DNA of 64,000 nucleotides from Flexibacter flexilis DSM 6793 (GCF_900112255.1 NZ_FOLE01000009.1:124001-188000); one strand, 5' to 3'. Shown: positions 1 through 9,080, numbered from the stretch's first letter. Numbers and translations: made by a program. The notes: generated by a model not told the origin, from the sequence alone.

Positions 1-644
1 GTTCTCAGTTTAATGGTGCGCATTACGTGGCCAAATATTGGAAAAATGGCGTAGCAAAGAACATAACGGATGGCTCAACAAATGCGCATTTTAATTCGGT
101 GTTCGTGTCGGGAAGTGATGTATATCTTGCTGGTTATGAAGAAAAGACTAATGGCAAAAAAGTGGCGAAACTTTGGAAAAACGGTGTGGCTTGGGCCATG
201 TCTGGCGGCAGTAATGATGCCATTGCAGTCAAGATTTTGATTTCGGGTAGCGATGTATATGCCGTAGGTTATGAATTTAATAGCGAAAAAACGGTGGCTG
301 TTCTTTGGAAAAATGGTCTTTATACGGGCCTCACCGACGGCTATAATGATGCCCAAGCAAGAGACATTGTACTTGTTGGTAGCGATGTGTACGTGGCTGG
401 TTATGAGTCGAATGGTTCTAAAACAGTGGCTAAATATTGGAAAAATGGCGTGGCCGTTAGCCTGACCAATGGTACGAATAATGCTGGAGCCAATACACTC
501 TATGTACATGAAGGCAATGTATATGTGGCTGGTTTCGAGTCGAATGGCTCTAAAAACGTGGCGAAGATTTGGAAAAACGGCGTAGCTACTGCGCTTTCTG
601 ATGGCCAAAACAATGCAGTAGTTCGTAGTTTGGTCGTGAAATAA
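1..644 (+). CDS. WKNG-repeat protein, 5' end outside window
   Basis: The reading frame is open to the first base (first full codon at 3), so this is the 3' part of a longer gene; the GTG at 27 is only an internal valine. The visible part has five repeats of about 44 residues, each with W-K-N-G and a later SGSDVYVAGYE-like strand, and it ends in the same way as the next three genes (R-S-L-V-V-K, stop). It is the fourth visible member of a tandem paralogue array. Only 32 bases separate its stop from the next ATG, with no terminator between, so they are probably co-transcribed. By analogy with its neighbours it should start with a lipoprotein signal and contain seven repeats. Function unknown; surface beta-propeller is an inference. 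Confidence 0.85.
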   Translation, partial: SQFNGAHYVAKYWKNGVAKNITDGSTNAHFNSVFVSGSDVYLAGYEEKTNGKKVAKLWKNGVAWAMSGGSNDAIAVKILISGSDVYAVGYEFNSEKTVAVLWKNGLYTGLTDGYNDAQARDIVLVGSDVYVAGYESNGSKTVAKYWKNGVAVSLTNGTNNAGANTLYVHEGNVYVAGFESNGSKNVAKIWKNGVATALSDGQNNAVVRSLVVK

Positions 645-676
645 AAGCTTCTAAATCAATTTTTTAATCAAAAATT

Positions 677-1711
677 ATGAAAAAATCTTTATTCCCAATG
701 CTGGTGGCTGTTTTGCTGCTAGCATTGGGTGCTACGTCTTGCAAAGACGATGATGATGAAACTGAATACATCAATCCAAATCCAGATGTGTATATGGTTG
801 GTTATCAACTCAAATCAATGGGGGTATTTGCTGGAAAAATTTGGAAAAATGGTGTTGATTCCGTGTATGGAGATACAACGAAAAGTCCTTTTCTCAATAA
901 AATATTTGCTTCTGGTAAAGACCTGTACGTGGCAGGAGAGATGCGCAATGTTGACAAATTCGCGGCCACGCTTTGGAAAAATGGCGTGGTAATGCCGTTG
1001 GCATTGGATAATAAGAATTATTCCAGTGCTTCAAACGTATTTGTGTCAGGCAACGATGTGTATGTATCAGGCCTTGTGAGCAAGGGCGGATACAATGTTG
1101 CTCACTATTGGAAAAATGGTGTGGGGCACGATTTAGCTGACAGTACCACAAACTCGCAAGCTTATTCCATTTATTCCTCTGGCAAAGATGTTCATGCGGT
1201 TGGTTATGAGTATAGAGGTTCTAAATCCGTAGCTAAATATTGGAAAAATGGTGTGGCGACGAATCTAACTGACGGTCAAAACGACGCGGCCGCGATTGGT
1301 GTAGTGGTCTCTGGTAGTGATGTATATATCGCAGGAAGAGTATCAAATGGAAGTAAGGGCGTGGCCACACTTTGGAAAAATGGTGTAGCAACCAATCTGA
1401 CCAATGGCCAAAACGAAGCCAGCGTGTCGGGCTTAGCGGTAGCTGGAAAAGACGTTTACGTGTCTGGTTGGGAGGACATTGGGACTAAATCGGTGGCTAA
1501 GTATTGGAAAAATGGCGTGGCCGTAAATTTGGGTGACGGCACAACAAAGACTTTGGCTACTTGTATTTGTGTGTACGGAGGGAATGTCTATGTCGGAGGT
1601 TACGAATGGGATGGCGTTCGTTATGTAGCCAAATGCTGGAAAAACGGTGCGGCTACTGTTCTTCCTAATCCTAAATCAAACTGTGTTGTTACAGGCATTG
1701 CCGTGAAATAA
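677..1711 (+). CDS. WKNG-repeat lipoprotein, predicted 7-bladed propeller
   Basis: 344 residues. It begins with a lipoprotein signal peptide ending L-G-A-T-S-C; the cysteine is followed by K-D-D-D-D-E, which resembles the lipoprotein export signal that sends Bacteroidota lipoproteins to the cell surface. The rest is seven repeats of about 40-45 residues, each with W-K-N-G followed by an alternating strand of type G-x-D-V-Y-V-x-G. The chain starts with a half repeat (D-V-Y-M-V-G) and ends just before the matching half (G-I-A-V-K), the pattern expected for the closing blade of a beta-propeller. The upstream A-rich tract is typical of this phylum and shows no Shine-Dalgarno. The stop overlaps an ATG at 1711, but the next gene more likely starts at 1744. 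Ligand and role are unknown. Confidence 0.9.
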   Translation: MKKSLFPMLVAVLLLALGATSCKDDDDETEYINPNPDVYMVGYQLKSMGVFAGKIWKNGVDSVYGDTTKSPFLNKIFASGKDLYVAGEMRNVDKFAATLWKNGVVMPLALDNKNYSSASNVFVSGNDVYVSGLVSKGGYNVAHYWKNGVGHDLADSTTNSQAYSIYSSGKDVHAVGYEYRGSKSVAKYWKNGVATNLTDGQNDAAAIGVVVSGSDVYIAGRVSNGSKGVATLWKNGVATNLTNGQNEASVSGLAVAGKDVYVSGWEDIGTKSVAKYWKNGVAVNLGDGTTKTLATCICVYGGNVYVGGYEWDGVRYVAKCWKNGAATVLPNPKSNCVVTGIAVK

Positions 1712-1743
1712 TGAAGTGTATCAACTATTCTCAAATTAAAATC

Positions 1744-2796
1744 ATGAAAAAGTATTCTTTTAAAATAATCGTAGTTGCGGTAGCCCTAGCCTTGGGTGCA
1801 ACGTCTTGCAAAGATGATGACGACGAAACGAAGGCAGACCCAGTGGTTTATGTTGCAGGTTATGAGTACAATGATAACCTCTCGGCGTATGTGGCCAAAT
1901 TATGGAAAAACGGCGTGGCTACCAATATTGCTAATAGTTCCAGTAGTACTGGTGGCCGATCTACGGGGTATGTGGCTAATTCTATTGCGGTTGCCAATAA
2001 CGATATTTATGTAACAGGCTATGAGAAGAAAGTTGTTGAAGGCGTGAGCGTTAAATATGTAGCTAAGCTTTGGAAAAATGGCGTAGCTACTACGCTTTCG
2101 GATACTTCTAAGCGTGGATATGGCGAACAAGTATTTGTGTCGGGTAGTGATGTGTATGTGGCTGGTTCAGAGAATAATGGCTCGGCGTACGTGGCTAAAT
2201 TGTGGAAAAATGGCGTAGCCAAAAACATCACATCTGGTACAAATGCAGCTAACTTGTACACGGTGTTTGTGTCGGGAAGTGATGTGTATGTGGGCGGCTA
2301 TGAATACAATAGTGCCAATAAACTCGTCGCGAAAATTTGGAAAAACGGCGTGGCTACTTCACTTTCTGATGGTAGCAGCGATGCAACCGTTTATTCAATG
2401 TTAGTTTTTGGTGGTAATGTGTATGCCGTTGGTTATAAGTCGATTGGGGATAACAAGATTGCGACCCTTTGGAAAAATGGCGTAGCCAGTAGCTTAACAG
2501 ACGGCAACAAGGAAGCCAGTGCCAATTCAATATTTTTGGACGGCAATGATGTTTATGTGGCTGGTTATGAGGGAAATAATGATAAATATGCTGCCAAATA
2601 TTGGAAAAATGGTGTAGCTGTAAACCTAACCGATGGCACAAACTATGCCCAAGCAACCTCCATATGTGTGCATAATGGCGATGTGTACGTGGGCGGTTAT
2701 GAAAAAAATATAGCCAAACTTTGGAAAAATGGTGTGGTTACTACGCTTTCCGATGGCCAGTACGACACACAAATAACAAGCCTTTGTGTTAAATAA
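1744..2796 (+). CDS. WKNG-repeat lipoprotein, predicted 7-bladed propeller
   Basis: 350 residues from ATG 1744. The in-frame ATG at 1711 would add 11 residues in front of a good lipoprotein signal (M-K-K-Y-S-F-K then a hydrophobic core and L-G-A-T-S-C), and it overlaps the previous stop, so 1744 is preferred. The cysteine is followed by K-D-D-D-D-E-T-K, again an export-signal-like acidic stretch. There are seven W-K-N-G repeats; the first linkers are longer than in the sister proteins. DNA similarity to the preceding gene is visible in the signal-peptide end (GGTGCAACGTCTTGCAAAGA) and in all repeats, so the genes arose by tandem duplication. Function unknown. Confidence 0.9.
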   Translation: MKKYSFKIIVVAVALALGATSCKDDDDETKADPVVYVAGYEYNDNLSAYVAKLWKNGVATNIANSSSSTGGRSTGYVANSIAVANNDIYVTGYEKKVVEGVSVKYVAKLWKNGVATTLSDTSKRGYGEQVFVSGSDVYVAGSENNGSAYVAKLWKNGVAKNITSGTNAANLYTVFVSGSDVYVGGYEYNSANKLVAKIWKNGVATSLSDGSSDATVYSMLVFGGNVYAVGYKSIGDNKIATLWKNGVASSLTDGNKEASANSIFLDGNDVYVAGYEGNNDKYAAKYWKNGVAVNLTDGTNYAQATSICVHNGDVYVGGYEKNIAKLWKNGVVTTLSDGQYDTQITSLCVK

Positions 2797-2825
2797 AACG
2801 CTCATTATTTCTAAAACTAAAAATC

Positions 2826-3869
2826 ATGAAAAAGTCTTTTCTATCAATATTAGTAGTGGCAGCTATCATTGCCTTGGGCGCAACTTCTTGCAAAAAAGAC
2901 GATGACGTCAAACCCAACCCTGATGTACATGTGATTGGTATGCAATCTCGTAAGAATAATGGCGCATTTACAGTCAAATACTGGAAAAATGGCGTCGTGG
3001 AAAATTGGACAAGTGCCGACGAGCATAACTCTGATGATGCCTCCGCCAATGCCTTGCTCGTTTCGGGTAATGATGTATATGCAGCGGGTTATTATTGGCC
3101 ATTAAACTCAACATCAGGTAATAAGCGGGCAACTTACTGGAAAAATGGTACACCTGTTTTTGTTTCTACAGAAGCCCAAGAGGCGGTGCTTACTGGTATT
3201 GCGGTAGTGGGTTCGGATGTTTATGTAGGCGGACGCGAAGAGATAGGCCTTGGTGCAAGGGCAAGGCTCTGGAAAAATGGCACACCAATTACCTTAGTAG
3301 ATGATGCTTATAATTCTGAAGTATGGTGCTTAACTTCTTCTGGAACAGATGTATATGCTTGCGGAAGATATGGTAAATTTGCTACTTATTGGAAAAATGG
3401 CGTAGCCACACGCCTCAACGATGGTACAAACTATGCTGTACTTATGGGCATGGCTATTTCGGGTACGAATGTTTATGCCATAGGTTACGAACGTGATAAT
3501 ACTACGCAACGCGATATAGCCAAATATTGGAAGAATGGCGTAGGTATTGCACTACTCAAAAGTAGTGATATTCAATACGATTCGTATGCCACTAGGATAG
3601 TTTTGTCTGGCAATGATGTACACATATTGGGGACAAAAGATGGTGCCGCCACTTATTGGAAAAATGGCGTAGAAACTGACATTAGTTTTACGAAGTCTGC
3701 TTCTACGAGTTTATCGGGCTTGGCAGTGGTAGGTTCAGATGTGTATTTTTCGGGTTGTCAGCGATTTGCGCCTAATAAATATATGGCTAAATATTGGAAG
3801 AATGGCGTAGCTGTAAATCTAACAGATACTGCCATGGCTGCGTATGCTTCCGATATAATTGTAAAGTAA
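2826..3869 (+). CDS. WKNG-repeat lipoprotein, predicted 7-bladed propeller
   Basis: 347 residues, last gene of the array. Lipoprotein signal ends L-G-A-T-S-C and is followed by K-K-D-D-D. It has seven W-K-N-G or W-K-N-G-T repeats but is the most diverged member: several blades have W-K-N-G-T-P, and loops vary in length. The final residues D-I-I-V-K match the truncated half repeat seen at the end of the other three. It is followed by a clear hairpin terminator at 3896, so the array is probably one transcript ending here. Function unknown; the predicted structure is a surface-anchored beta-propeller. Confidence 0.9.
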   Translation: MKKSFLSILVVAAIIALGATSCKKDDDVKPNPDVHVIGMQSRKNNGAFTVKYWKNGVVENWTSADEHNSDDASANALLVSGNDVYAAGYYWPLNSTSGNKRATYWKNGTPVFVSTEAQEAVLTGIAVVGSDVYVGGREEIGLGARARLWKNGTPITLVDDAYNSEVWCLTSSGTDVYACGRYGKFATYWKNGVATRLNDGTNYAVLMGMAISGTNVYAIGYERDNTTQRDIAKYWKNGVGIALLKSSDIQYDSYATRIVLSGNDVHILGTKDGAATYWKNGVETDISFTKSASTSLSGLAVVGSDVYFSGCQRFAPNKYMAKYWKNGVAVNLTDTAMAAYASDIIVK

Positions 3870-3895
3870 AATATATTTGTGTTTATTTAAATGAG

Positions 3896-3929
3896 AAAGC
3901 CGTTATCCTGATTTCAGGTAACGGCTTTT
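3896..3929 (+). terminator. Rho-independent terminator of the WKNG array
   Basis: Hairpin with arms AAAGCCGTTA and TAACGGCTTT around a short loop, then T residues. It lies 27 bases after the last stop codon. Confidence 0.85.
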
Positions 3930-4171
3930 GGTCATTACAACACGAGGCACGTATCTTTAATTTTCTTTAGGATTAAATTGAAATGATAGCAACCGATTGA
4001 CCAAATAGTTTGAAGGAACCAACTTGACATTTTGATATAAGGTAACGAAAGTAAAAGCACGTACTTTTGGGTTGTGGCCTGATGATGTACGAAGAATAAT
4101 AGCTCAAACAGCTTCGGCTTTTTTTGCTACCTTTGCTCCCATAATTTTATTATCTACACATCAAAGCAACC
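3930..4171. other. Intergenic region with promoter, no gene seen
   Basis: Together with the terminator this is a 302-base non-coding stretch. A short open frame (4072-4323) that overlaps the next gene in another frame looks accidental. The only signal I see is the -7 box at 4128. Confidence 0.6.
4128..4135 (+). promoter_or_regulatory. -7 promoter box TACCTTTG
   Basis: Exact match to the Bacteroidota sigma-A -7 consensus TAnnTTTG, 36 bases before the ATG at 4172. I see no clear -33 TTTG at the usual distance. Confidence 0.6.
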
Positions 4172-5404
4172 ATGAATTACTTAAAGTTAGGCTTAATTCG
4201 AGAATACAAAAACCCACCAGACAAAAGGGTGGCATTACTGCCAGAGCAGTGCCTCGAACTGCAAGCTCAGTATCCTTTTTTGCAAGTAAAAGTAGAATCC
4301 AGTTCGATACGTTGTGTTCCTGACGATGCCTATACCCAATTGGGAATTGAGGTAGGAGATGATATGAGTGACTGTGATTTACTCTTAGGAATTAAAGAAG
4401 TTCCCGTAGATAAACTTTTGTCAAATAAGACGTATTTGTTTTTTTCGCATACCATCAAAAAACAAGCACATAATCGTAAATTATTACAAACGGTTATTAA
4501 AAAAAATGTAAAGCTTGTTGATTATGAGTGCCTTACTAATGAGCGTGGCGAACGAATCGTTGCATTTGGCTACTACGCAGGTATCGTTGGAGCTTATAAC
4601 GGAATACGTGGTTATGGGTTGCGTTATAGCCTTTTCAATCTTAAACCCGCCAATCAGTGCCATTCGATGGCAGAAATGATTAGTACGGAATACCCCAAAG
4701 TGGCTGCGCTGCCTGCTATCAAAATAGCATTGGTAGGCAAGGGGCGTGTCGGAAAAGGAGCTAAAGATGTGTTAGATGGCATGAATATAAAGCAGGTAAG
4801 CCCAGAAGAATATTTAACGCAAACATTCTCAGAGCCTGTTTATACGCAAATCAGTTCGGCTGATTATTATGCTCGTAAAGATGGAAAAACATGGGATAGC
4901 CAATATTTTCACCAAAATCCAGCGCAAGTATATAGTACTTTTGAACGATTTGCCGCTCTAACGGATATTTTGATTACTACGGCATTTTGGCATCCAAGTA
5001 CGCCTTCCTTGTTTTCTTTGGAAGCACTGAAATCCACTGATTTTCGTATCAAGGTAATTGCAGATATTACTTGCGACATAGAAGGTTTCGTGCCATGTAC
5101 GCTCAAGGCATCAACAATAACAGAGCCATTTTTTGATTACCAACCTCATACGCATAGTCTGACAGATGCATTTTCTAATGAAAATCATGTTACACTGATG
5201 TCCATTGATAATCTTCCTTGTGAACTTCCCTACGATGCTTCCCGCGCTTTCGGTCGTCAACTTTTGGATAATGTCTTTCCTCATTTGCTTGTTGGGCACG
5301 ATTCTGAAAAGGTAGTAAAACGCGCCACAATCGCCGAAAAGAATGCACTTACTGGTTACTTCGAATATTTGAGCGACTATATTTATAGTAAAAAAGACGA
5401 ATAA
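4172..5404 (+). CDS. Saccharopine/alanine dehydrogenase-like oxidoreductase
   Basis: 410 residues. The N-terminus (L-I-R-E-Y-K-N-P then R-V-A-L-L-P) is the start of the alanine dehydrogenase/transhydrogenase N-terminal fold, and the middle has a nucleotide-binding stretch V-G-K-G-R-V-G-K-G near residues 188-196. The C-terminal part (D-I-T-C-D-I-E-G near 310, then S-I-D-N-L-P-C-E-L-P and D-A-S-R-A-F-G) is typical of Lys1-type saccharopine dehydrogenase (NAD+, L-lysine-forming) relatives. It is therefore a soluble NAD(P)-dependent amino-acid dehydrogenase; the true substrate in this phylum is uncertain. It stands alone with its own promoter box and is convergent with the BspA-like gene across a shared terminator. 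Confidence 0.85.
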   Translation: MNYLKLGLIREYKNPPDKRVALLPEQCLELQAQYPFLQVKVESSSIRCVPDDAYTQLGIEVGDDMSDCDLLLGIKEVPVDKLLSNKTYLFFSHTIKKQAHNRKLLQTVIKKNVKLVDYECLTNERGERIVAFGYYAGIVGAYNGIRGYGLRYSLFNLKPANQCHSMAEMISTEYPKVAALPAIKIALVGKGRVGKGAKDVLDGMNIKQVSPEEYLTQTFSEPVYTQISSADYYARKDGKTWDSQYFHQNPAQVYSTFERFAALTDILITTAFWHPSTPSLFSLEALKSTDFRIKVIADITCDIEGFVPCTLKASTITEPFFDYQPHTHSLTDAFSNENHVTLMSIDNLPCELPYDASRAFGRQLLDNVFPHLLVGHDSEKVVKRATIAEKNALTGYFEYLSDYIYSKKDE

Positions 5405-5415
5405 TTTTTTTGACG

Positions 5416-5458
5416 AAAAAAGCCTCTCATTGATTATACTTCAATGAGAGGCTTTTTT
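5416..5458. terminator. Bidirectional terminator between convergent genes
   Basis: Perfect 18-bp stem AAAAAAGCCTCTCATTGA / TCAATGAGAGGCTTTTTT with a 7-base loop; T runs on both strands serve the genes ending at 5404 and 5471. Confidence 0.92.
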
Positions 5459-5470
5459 CAGATCAATATT

Positions 5471-8400
5471 TTACTTCCCGATACTTACTTTTTTGGTTTT
5501 CGTTCCGTTGTCAGAAACAAGCCTTACCAAATAAATGCCGCTGCTGTAGCCCGATAAATCCAGTTGGGTATTTTCTTCTTTGTTAATGGCCATTTCGAGT
5601 ACCTTTTTACCCAACGCATATGTTACCGTAATGCGTGCATTGGCTGTGGTGCTGTTTACATAAAAAATTCCGCTGGCCGAAGGGTTCGGGTAAACCTCAA
5701 AAACATCTGCTCCTTTACCGCTGCAATTGCTTGTAGCCGTTGGCGAATAGCTGTATTTTCCATCAAAATCTGTTTGTTTGAGACGATAATAGGACGTTTC
5801 GGAAAGCGGATTTTTATCCATAAAAGCATATTGCTGCGCTTGGTTAGAGTTGCCCAAGCCTTTCAACGTACCGATTACTTCCCAGTTTTTGGTGTCCAAG
5901 CTGCGCTCAATGGCAAAAGATTCGTTGCTGGTTTCGGAAGCCGTAGCCCAACGAAGCGTTACGTTATTTTGCTGGCAATCAGCCTTAAACGAGATGAGCT
6001 TGATAGGTAAAATCGTAGTAGCGTAGCTATAAAATCCAAAGGTACTAAAGCTGCTTACTTTAAATTCAGCATACTTGATGCCTGACTCTATCCCTGTGGC
6101 TGTTGGCGTGATAAATTCTGCATTGTTGAGGCCAAGCGTTGTCATGTCGTTGACTACGTCTTGCGCCGAGCTACCCGAATGCTTGAACCAACCCGACGTA
6201 ACCGACGGTGTGGCATTGTCTGGCCAAGTATCAGTAGTCATCAAACTGTTTTCCGAAGAACTATAATACACGCGTACAATTACGCCGCCGTTGGTGGTGT
6301 AGCTACCTGGCGCAACGATTGTGTTGAGGCGTTTGCTTATGCGCAGCGTATTGCCGCCGTCCGAGAGCTGATAATAACCAGTAGGTATATTGGTAAACGA
6401 GCCAGTGCCGCCGCCAATCAAATTTCCTTGATTGTTAATGGTTATGGAGGCAGGCAAAAAACTGTTGCCATTGGCGTTCAGGGTCATATATTTGGTGGTA
6501 GCATTGGCGTTTCTAACATAATAATTGGGTTCGCAAGAAGGAATAATAGTTAGGGGTGTTACGCCAGAACTTAACAATACTGGTGCAGGCGCAAAAACAG
6601 CATCCCCCGCAATCGTCCAGCCTTTGCCGCTTACCAAATTGGTACGAAAAGCCACCGCCGCAGTTGAATATTTTCGGCCTGTTGCTCCCAAACCTCTGCC
6701 CGTAGGCGTGGCTGCATTATTACTCCAACCCGTAAGCGTAGCCGAATAATTACTACAATTCATACCGCAGTTGTTGAGCATACTGTTCATGTTTACGGCG
6801 GCGTTGAGCGTCCAAGCCCCAAGGTCTTGATTAAAGGCCGTCGCACTTGAAAACATACTCGACATATCAATCACATTGGCTGTACTCCAGCCACCAATAT
6901 TTTGATTAAAGGCCGTCGCGCTGATGAACATCGCATACATTGATATTACATTGGCTGTATTCCAAGCACTAATATTTTGATTGAAAGCCGTTGCGCCATT
7001 AAACATCGCCGCCATGTTGGTTACTTTGGCCGTATTCCAACCGCCAATATTTTGGTTGAAGGCTGGTGCACTCTGAAACATATAGGACATATTTAGCACA
7101 TTGGCCGTGTTCCAAGCCCCAATATTTTGGTTAAAAACAGTAGCTCCATTAAACATTCCTTCTATGGCCGTGACGCTACCCGTATTCCAACTACCAATAT
7201 TTTGGTTGAAAGCAATTGCCCCCTGAAACATATAAGCCATGTTCGTCACATTAGCCGTATTCCAAGCACTGATATTTTGATTAAAGGCTTTGGCCAAACT
7301 AAACATAGCGTACATACTACCTACGTTGGCCGTGTTCCAAGTGCTGATATTTTGATTAAAAACCGTTGCGCCATTAAACATATTGCTCATGTTCGTGACG
7401 CTGGTCGTGTTCCATGCTCCAATATTTTGATTAAAAACCGAAGCCCCATTAAACATGGCGGCCATAGTGTTTACATTGGCCGTATTCCAAGCGTTAAGAC
7501 TTTGGTTAAAACTCGTGGCACTCTTAAACATGCCGTCCATGGCGGTTACATTGGCCGTATTCCAAGCGTTAAGATTTTGGTTAAAGGCCGTAGCTCCGTG
7601 AAACATATAGCCCATATTGGTTACGCTCCCTGTGTTCCAGCCGCCAATATTTTGGTTAAAACTCGTAGCCGCCGCAAACATTCCGTACATAGACAATACA
7701 TTAGCCGTATTCCAAGTCCCAATGTTTTGGTTGAAAGCCGTGGCGGTATTAAACATATTGGCCATATTCGTCACATTGGCTGTATTCCACGCGCCAATAT
7801 TTTGATTAAAAACCGTTGCCCCGTTAAACATGTGGCTCATATTGGTTACGTTGGTGGTATTCCAAGCCGCAATATTTCCGTTAAAGCTCGTCGTAAATCG
7901 GAACATCCCATCCATTAAAATGGCGTTACTGGTGTTCCAAGCGTTAAGGTTTTGGTTAAAAGCTGCCGCCCCCGAAAACATATAACCCATGTTAGTTACT
8001 TTGCTCACGTCCCAAGTGCCAATATTTCCATTAAAAGCGGTTGCGCCTGCAAACATTCCGTACATGGTGGTTACATTACTCGTATTCCAGCCACCAATAT
8101 TCTGATTAAAAACCAATGCCCCATTCAACATATTCGACATATTGGTTACTTTGGTAGTGCTCCACGCGCCAATATTTCCATTAAACGCTTTGGCATTGTA
8201 AAACATATTACCCATAGTGGTTACGTTGGCTGTATTCCAGCTACCAATATTTTGATTAAAATTTTCGGCATTCCAAAACATTGCTTCCATGCTCACGGCT
8301 TTAGCTGTATTCCAGCCACCAATATTTTGATTAAAAGCCGTAGCCCCCGAAAACATATAGGAGATATTAATTACATTGGCCGTATTCCACGCGCTAATGC

Positions 8401-9040
8401 CTTGATTAAAAGCTACTGCATTTGTAAACATGGCATACGTACTGACAACATTGGCCGTATTCCAGCCGCCAATATTTTGGTTAAAAGCCGTCGCCCCCTG
8501 AAACAGCGAAGCCATATTGGTAATGCTACCCGTATTCCAACTATTGATGTTGGTAGGGGAATTAAGCGTCGTGCAATTATAAAACATCCCCCCCATGTCT
8601 GTTACACCAGCCAAATTAGGAACGTCTGTTGCAGAAATTTGTAGATTGGAGCAGCCATAAAAAGCACTATTCATGCTTGTCCAAGCCACTGCGCCCCATT
8701 GACTTACGTCTGTGAGGCGGTCGCGGTCTGCGCCGTTACTGATATTGATTCTTTGGAAATTGGTGGGGCTGATTTCTAAACGAATGTTAGTACTTGCTGG
8801 CAAACCTGTAATCGTAAGTGTTGTGCCGCTCCATGAGCCACTACCCGAAGCCCCCGACGGGAGTTGCTGCCAAGTGTAATTTACTGTGCCACTGGTGGCC
8901 GTGCCTATGCTTAGTTGCGTTGCTCCCGAACCTGCGGTAGCTAAATTCCATTGCGTAATAAAGTTTTGGGCAATAGCTGAATTATGTCCCAAAAAACAAA
9001 GTATAGCCAACAGGACTATGCTTTTGTAAATATTTTGCAT
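5471..9040 (-). CDS. BspA-type repeat surface protein with T9SS sorting domain
   Basis: 1189 residues. A signal peptide of about 24 residues ends in A-I-A-Q. The core, residues 185-759, is 23 tandem copies of a 25-residue unit of type AFNQNIGGWNTANVTNM-x2-MF-x-GAT, the DUF285/BspA-like leucine-rich-repeat family known in surface proteins of mycoplasmas and Bacteroidetes. After the repeats come a linker (about 760-1030), a fibronectin-like stretch, and a C-terminal T9SS type A sorting domain containing V-Y-P-N-P-S and ending K-K-V-S-I-G-K. The protein is thus predicted to be secreted through the type IX system and bound at the cell surface, possibly for adhesion (inference). A -7 box on the minus strand lies just upstream at 9081-9088. 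Confidence 0.92.
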   Translation of the reverse strand: MQNIYKSIVLLAILCFLGHNSAIAQNFITQWNLATAGSGATQLSIGTATSGTVNYTWQQLPSGASGSGSWSGTTLTITGLPASTNIRLEISPTNFQRINISNGADRDRLTDVSQWGAVAWTSMNSAFYGCSNLQISATDVPNLAGVTDMGGMFYNCTTLNSPTNINSWNTGSITNMASLFQGATAFNQNIGGWNTANVVSTYAMFTNAVAFNQGISAWNTANVINISYMFSGATAFNQNIGGWNTAKAVSMEAMFWNAENFNQNIGSWNTANVTTMGNMFYNAKAFNGNIGAWSTTKVTNMSNMLNGALVFNQNIGGWNTSNVTTMYGMFAGATAFNGNIGTWDVSKVTNMGYMFSGAAAFNQNLNAWNTSNAILMDGMFRFTTSFNGNIAAWNTTNVTNMSHMFNGATVFNQNIGAWNTANVTNMANMFNTATAFNQNIGTWNTANVLSMYGMFAAATSFNQNIGGWNTGSVTNMGYMFHGATAFNQNLNAWNTANVTAMDGMFKSATSFNQSLNAWNTANVNTMAAMFNGASVFNQNIGAWNTTSVTNMSNMFNGATVFNQNISTWNTANVGSMYAMFSLAKAFNQNISAWNTANVTNMAYMFQGAIAFNQNIGSWNTGSVTAIEGMFNGATVFNQNIGAWNTANVLNMSYMFQSAPAFNQNIGGWNTAKVTNMAAMFNGATAFNQNISAWNTANVISMYAMFISATAFNQNIGGWSTANVIDMSSMFSSATAFNQDLGAWTLNAAVNMNSMLNNCGMNCSNYSATLTGWSNNAATPTGRGLGATGRKYSTAAVAFRTNLVSGKGWTIAGDAVFAPAPVLLSSGVTPLTIIPSCEPNYYVRNANATTKYMTLNANGNSFLPASITINNQGNLIGGGTGSFTNIPTGYYQLSDGGNTLRISKRLNTIVAPGSYTTNGGVIVRVYYSSSENSLMTTDTWPDNATPSVTSGWFKHSGSSAQDVVNDMTTLGLNNAEFITPTATGIESGIKYAEFKVSSFSTFGFYSYATTILPIKLISFKADCQQNNVTLRWATASETSNESFAIERSLDTKNWEVIGTLKGLGNSNQAQQYAFMDKNPLSETSYYRLKQTDFDGKYSYSPTATSNCSGKGADVFEVYPNPSASGIFYVNSTTANARITVTYALGKKVLEMAINKEENTQLDLSGYSSGIYLVRLVSDNGTKTKKVSIGK
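6764..8488 (-). repeat. 23 tandem 75-bp coding repeats
   Basis: The alanine codon that opens the first AFNQ unit ends at 8488 and the one opening the last unit ends at 6838, exactly 22 x 75 bp away, so no net insertion or deletion has occurred in 23 units. Units differ at many positions (GGW, SAW, NAW, TW variants; FNQ or FNG). Confidence 0.9.
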
Positions 9041-9080
9041 ACGATGTATGTTTTAGGTTTTATTGTGTTCAAATCAGGCA

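Larger units (their letters stand above)
27..3850 (+). repeat. Tandem array of 26 WKNG repeats in four genes
   Basis: I count 5 (partial gene), 7, 7 and 7 copies of a unit of about 120-135 bp. Each encodes W-K-N-G, a variable loop, and a strand ending V-Y-V-A-G-Y-E or similar. Units within and between genes share runs of identical bases such as TATTGGAAAAATGGCGT, which could support recombination between genes. Confidence 0.85.

Noticed and set aside
75-608. Antisense frame of 177 codons in the first WKNG gene
   Set aside because: Repeat-driven antisense shadow; the plus frame encodes the recognised repeats.
4072-4323. 83-codon frame overlapping the dehydrogenase start
   Set aside because: It spans the promoter box and runs into another gene out of frame; no family likeness.
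6764-8488. Regularly spaced repeats resembling a CRISPR array
   Set aside because: Units are contiguous and coding, with no unique spacers and no cas genes.
7127-8644. Two long plus-strand frames (263 and 230 codons) opposite the BspA-like gene
   Set aside because: They exist because a 75-bp repeat keeps the antisense frame open in every unit; they lack signals and homology and are shadows of the repeat.
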